5,936 bases of DNA from Woeseia sp. (GTDB lineage Bacteria > Pseudomonadota > Gammaproteobacteria > Steroidobacterales > Woeseiaceae). Every line of letters begins with the position of its first letter. Positions within the stretch are counted from its first letter, which is position 1. The notes under the pieces are model-generated. The model was not told the DNA's origin and searched no databases. It saw nothing but the letters and a program-made list of their open reading frames with translations. The position numbers and the translations under genes are program-made. Shown here piece by piece: positions 5,130 through 5,936 of the stretch. The DNA is taken from positions 1 through 5,936 of the forward strand of contig JABIUH010000419.1 in NCBI GenBank assembly GCA_018701055.1, given 5' to 3'.

Positions 5130-5936
5130 TTACAGTGTGTTGATGTAGGCGACAACGTCATTCACTGCTTTTTCGTCATGTAGCGTTCTGCCCATGAAGC
5201 CCATTTGCTTACCGTAGAAATCCTGCGGATGTTCGCCGCGAATACCTGCGTTAAAGTTCTTCAGCTGACTAGCCAAATACCAGTCGGTCATGCCTGCCAT
5301 GCGTGGCGCGTTGATCGCCTGAATGCCTTCTGCATCTTTGCCATGACAGTAAGCGCAGACGTTGTAAATGCGCTGCCCTTTTGAAACATCACCGTCAATA
5401 GTCTGCGGCGATGGATTGTCCGGGAACGTCTGAATATGAGCGATAACATTGTCGATCGCAGCATCGTTCACCAAGGTCGATGCCATCGGCGCCATCTGCT
5501 TACCGTAGATGTCGTCATCGTGGGCACCGCGCAAACCAGCCTTGTAGTTCTGTAGTTGACGTTTGAGATACCAGGGTTCCTGCCCGGCAATCTTCGGCGC
5601 GTTGAGCACTTGCAGGCCTTCACCTTGTTGTCCATGGCAAGCCGCACAAACGGCATACTGCGCCGCGCCAACCACTGCGTTGCCTGCAACAGCGCCTTGC
5701 GTATCAGCGAAAGTCGGCTGCTCCGCAAGCCAGGCATCAAAATCTGCTTGCTCCTCAACCACAACGGAACCGCGCATTGTGTGATGCGCGATGCCACAAA
5801 GCTCTTCACACAACACCTCGTAGCTTCCCACTACGGTCGGCTCAAACCATAGATAGGCCACCATACCGGGGACCAGATCCATCTTGACTCGGAATTGCGC
5901 AACCGCAAAGTCATGCAGCACATCTTTTGAACGAAG
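5130..5936 (-). CDS. coxB: Cytochrome c oxidase subunit II fused to two cytochrome c domains (5' end outside window)
   Basis: The reading frame is open to the window's right edge, giving 268 residues without the N-terminal signal and membrane helices; the GTG at 5921 is internal, not a start. Residues 1-72 are the periplasmic CuA cupredoxin domain. It begins at LRSKDVLHDF (His8 as a CuA ligand) and has FRVKMDLVPGM, then CEELCGIAHHTM, which supplies Cys43, Glu45, Cys47, His51 and Met54, a complete binuclear copper site. A short Ala/Gly/Val-rich linker (73-90) leads to two cytochrome c domains with CAACH (97-101) and CAYCH (194-198). Both carry YGKQM (144-148 and 241-245), whose Met, or the Met three residues on, is the likely axial ligand. 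The paired domains resemble diheme cytochrome c4-type proteins. The subunit accepts electrons in the periplasm and passes them through CuA to subunit I. Two hemes are unusual; one is the common caa3 form. Confidence 0.95.
   Translation of the reverse strand, partial: LRSKDVLHDFAVAQFRVKMDLVPGMVAYLWFEPTVVGSYEVLCEELCGIAHHTMRGSVVVEEQADFDAWLAEQPTFADTQGAVAGNAVVGAAQYAVCAACHGQQGEGLQVLNAPKIAGQEPWYLKRQLQNYKAGLRGAHDDDIYGKQMAPMASTLVNDAAIDNVIAHIQTFPDNPSPQTIDGDVSKGQRIYNVCAYCHGKDAEGIQAINAPRMAGMTDWYLASQLKNFNAGIRGEHPQDFYGKQMGFMGRTLHDEKAVNDVVAYINTL

Noticed and set aside
5919..5921. GTG as the start of the subunit II gene
   Set aside because: The frame continues upstream to the window edge with residues LRSKD that belong to the conserved CuA domain. 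The gene is simply cut by the window.

Overview
The window looks like the chromosome of an aerobic, heterotrophic proteobacterium, most likely a gammaproteobacterium. I infer this from overall protein similarity and the oxidase-operon style; no rRNA or other phylogenetic marker is present. Base composition is balanced. All seven genes I can support lie on the minus strand, so transcription runs from high to low coordinates.

Region 1 (5936 down to about 1527) is a terminal-oxidase operon of five tightly spaced genes. In order of transcription they are: subunit II carrying a C-terminal tandem pair of cytochrome c domains (5' end outside the window), subunit I, a first subunit III-like protein, a second subunit III-like protein of the CyoC type, and a small subunit IV. 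Gaps are 9 to 45 bases and each visible start has a plausible ribosome-binding site. A strong intrinsic terminator (1527-1550) closes the operon. Subunit I has all heme and CuB ligands, the Glu of the GHPEV motif and the K-channel Lys, so it should be an A1-type proton-pumping oxidase. Subunit II has a complete CuA site and two CxxCH hemes, so the enzyme probably carries its own diheme electron-entry module (a c-c-a-a3-like layout). The II-I-III-III order recalls the alternative oxidase operon coxMNOP of Bradyrhizobium.

Region 2 (about 1344-1526) is the intergenic region. It holds a candidate extended -10 promoter, a LacI/CytR-like imperfect palindrome over the predicted transcription start, a weak CRP-like site and several copies of a CAGATTGATC-like word. 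All of these point toward the downstream nucleoside genes.

Region 3 (1343 down to 1) is a nucleoside-salvage pair: a concentrative nucleoside transporter of the CNT/NupC family, followed 32 bases later by the first 30 codons of phosphopentomutase (deoB). Imported nucleosides would be phosphorolysed and the pentose-1-phosphate isomerised by DeoB toward central metabolism, while the oxidase cluster handles respiration.

I see no mobile element, CRISPR array, RNA gene or defence system, and nothing that amounts to a wholly new system. The points most worth a second look are the diheme subunit II fusion, the paired subunit III genes, the Gln-to-His change in the transporter's nucleobase-binding motif, and the putative regulatory cluster in front of the transporter gene.
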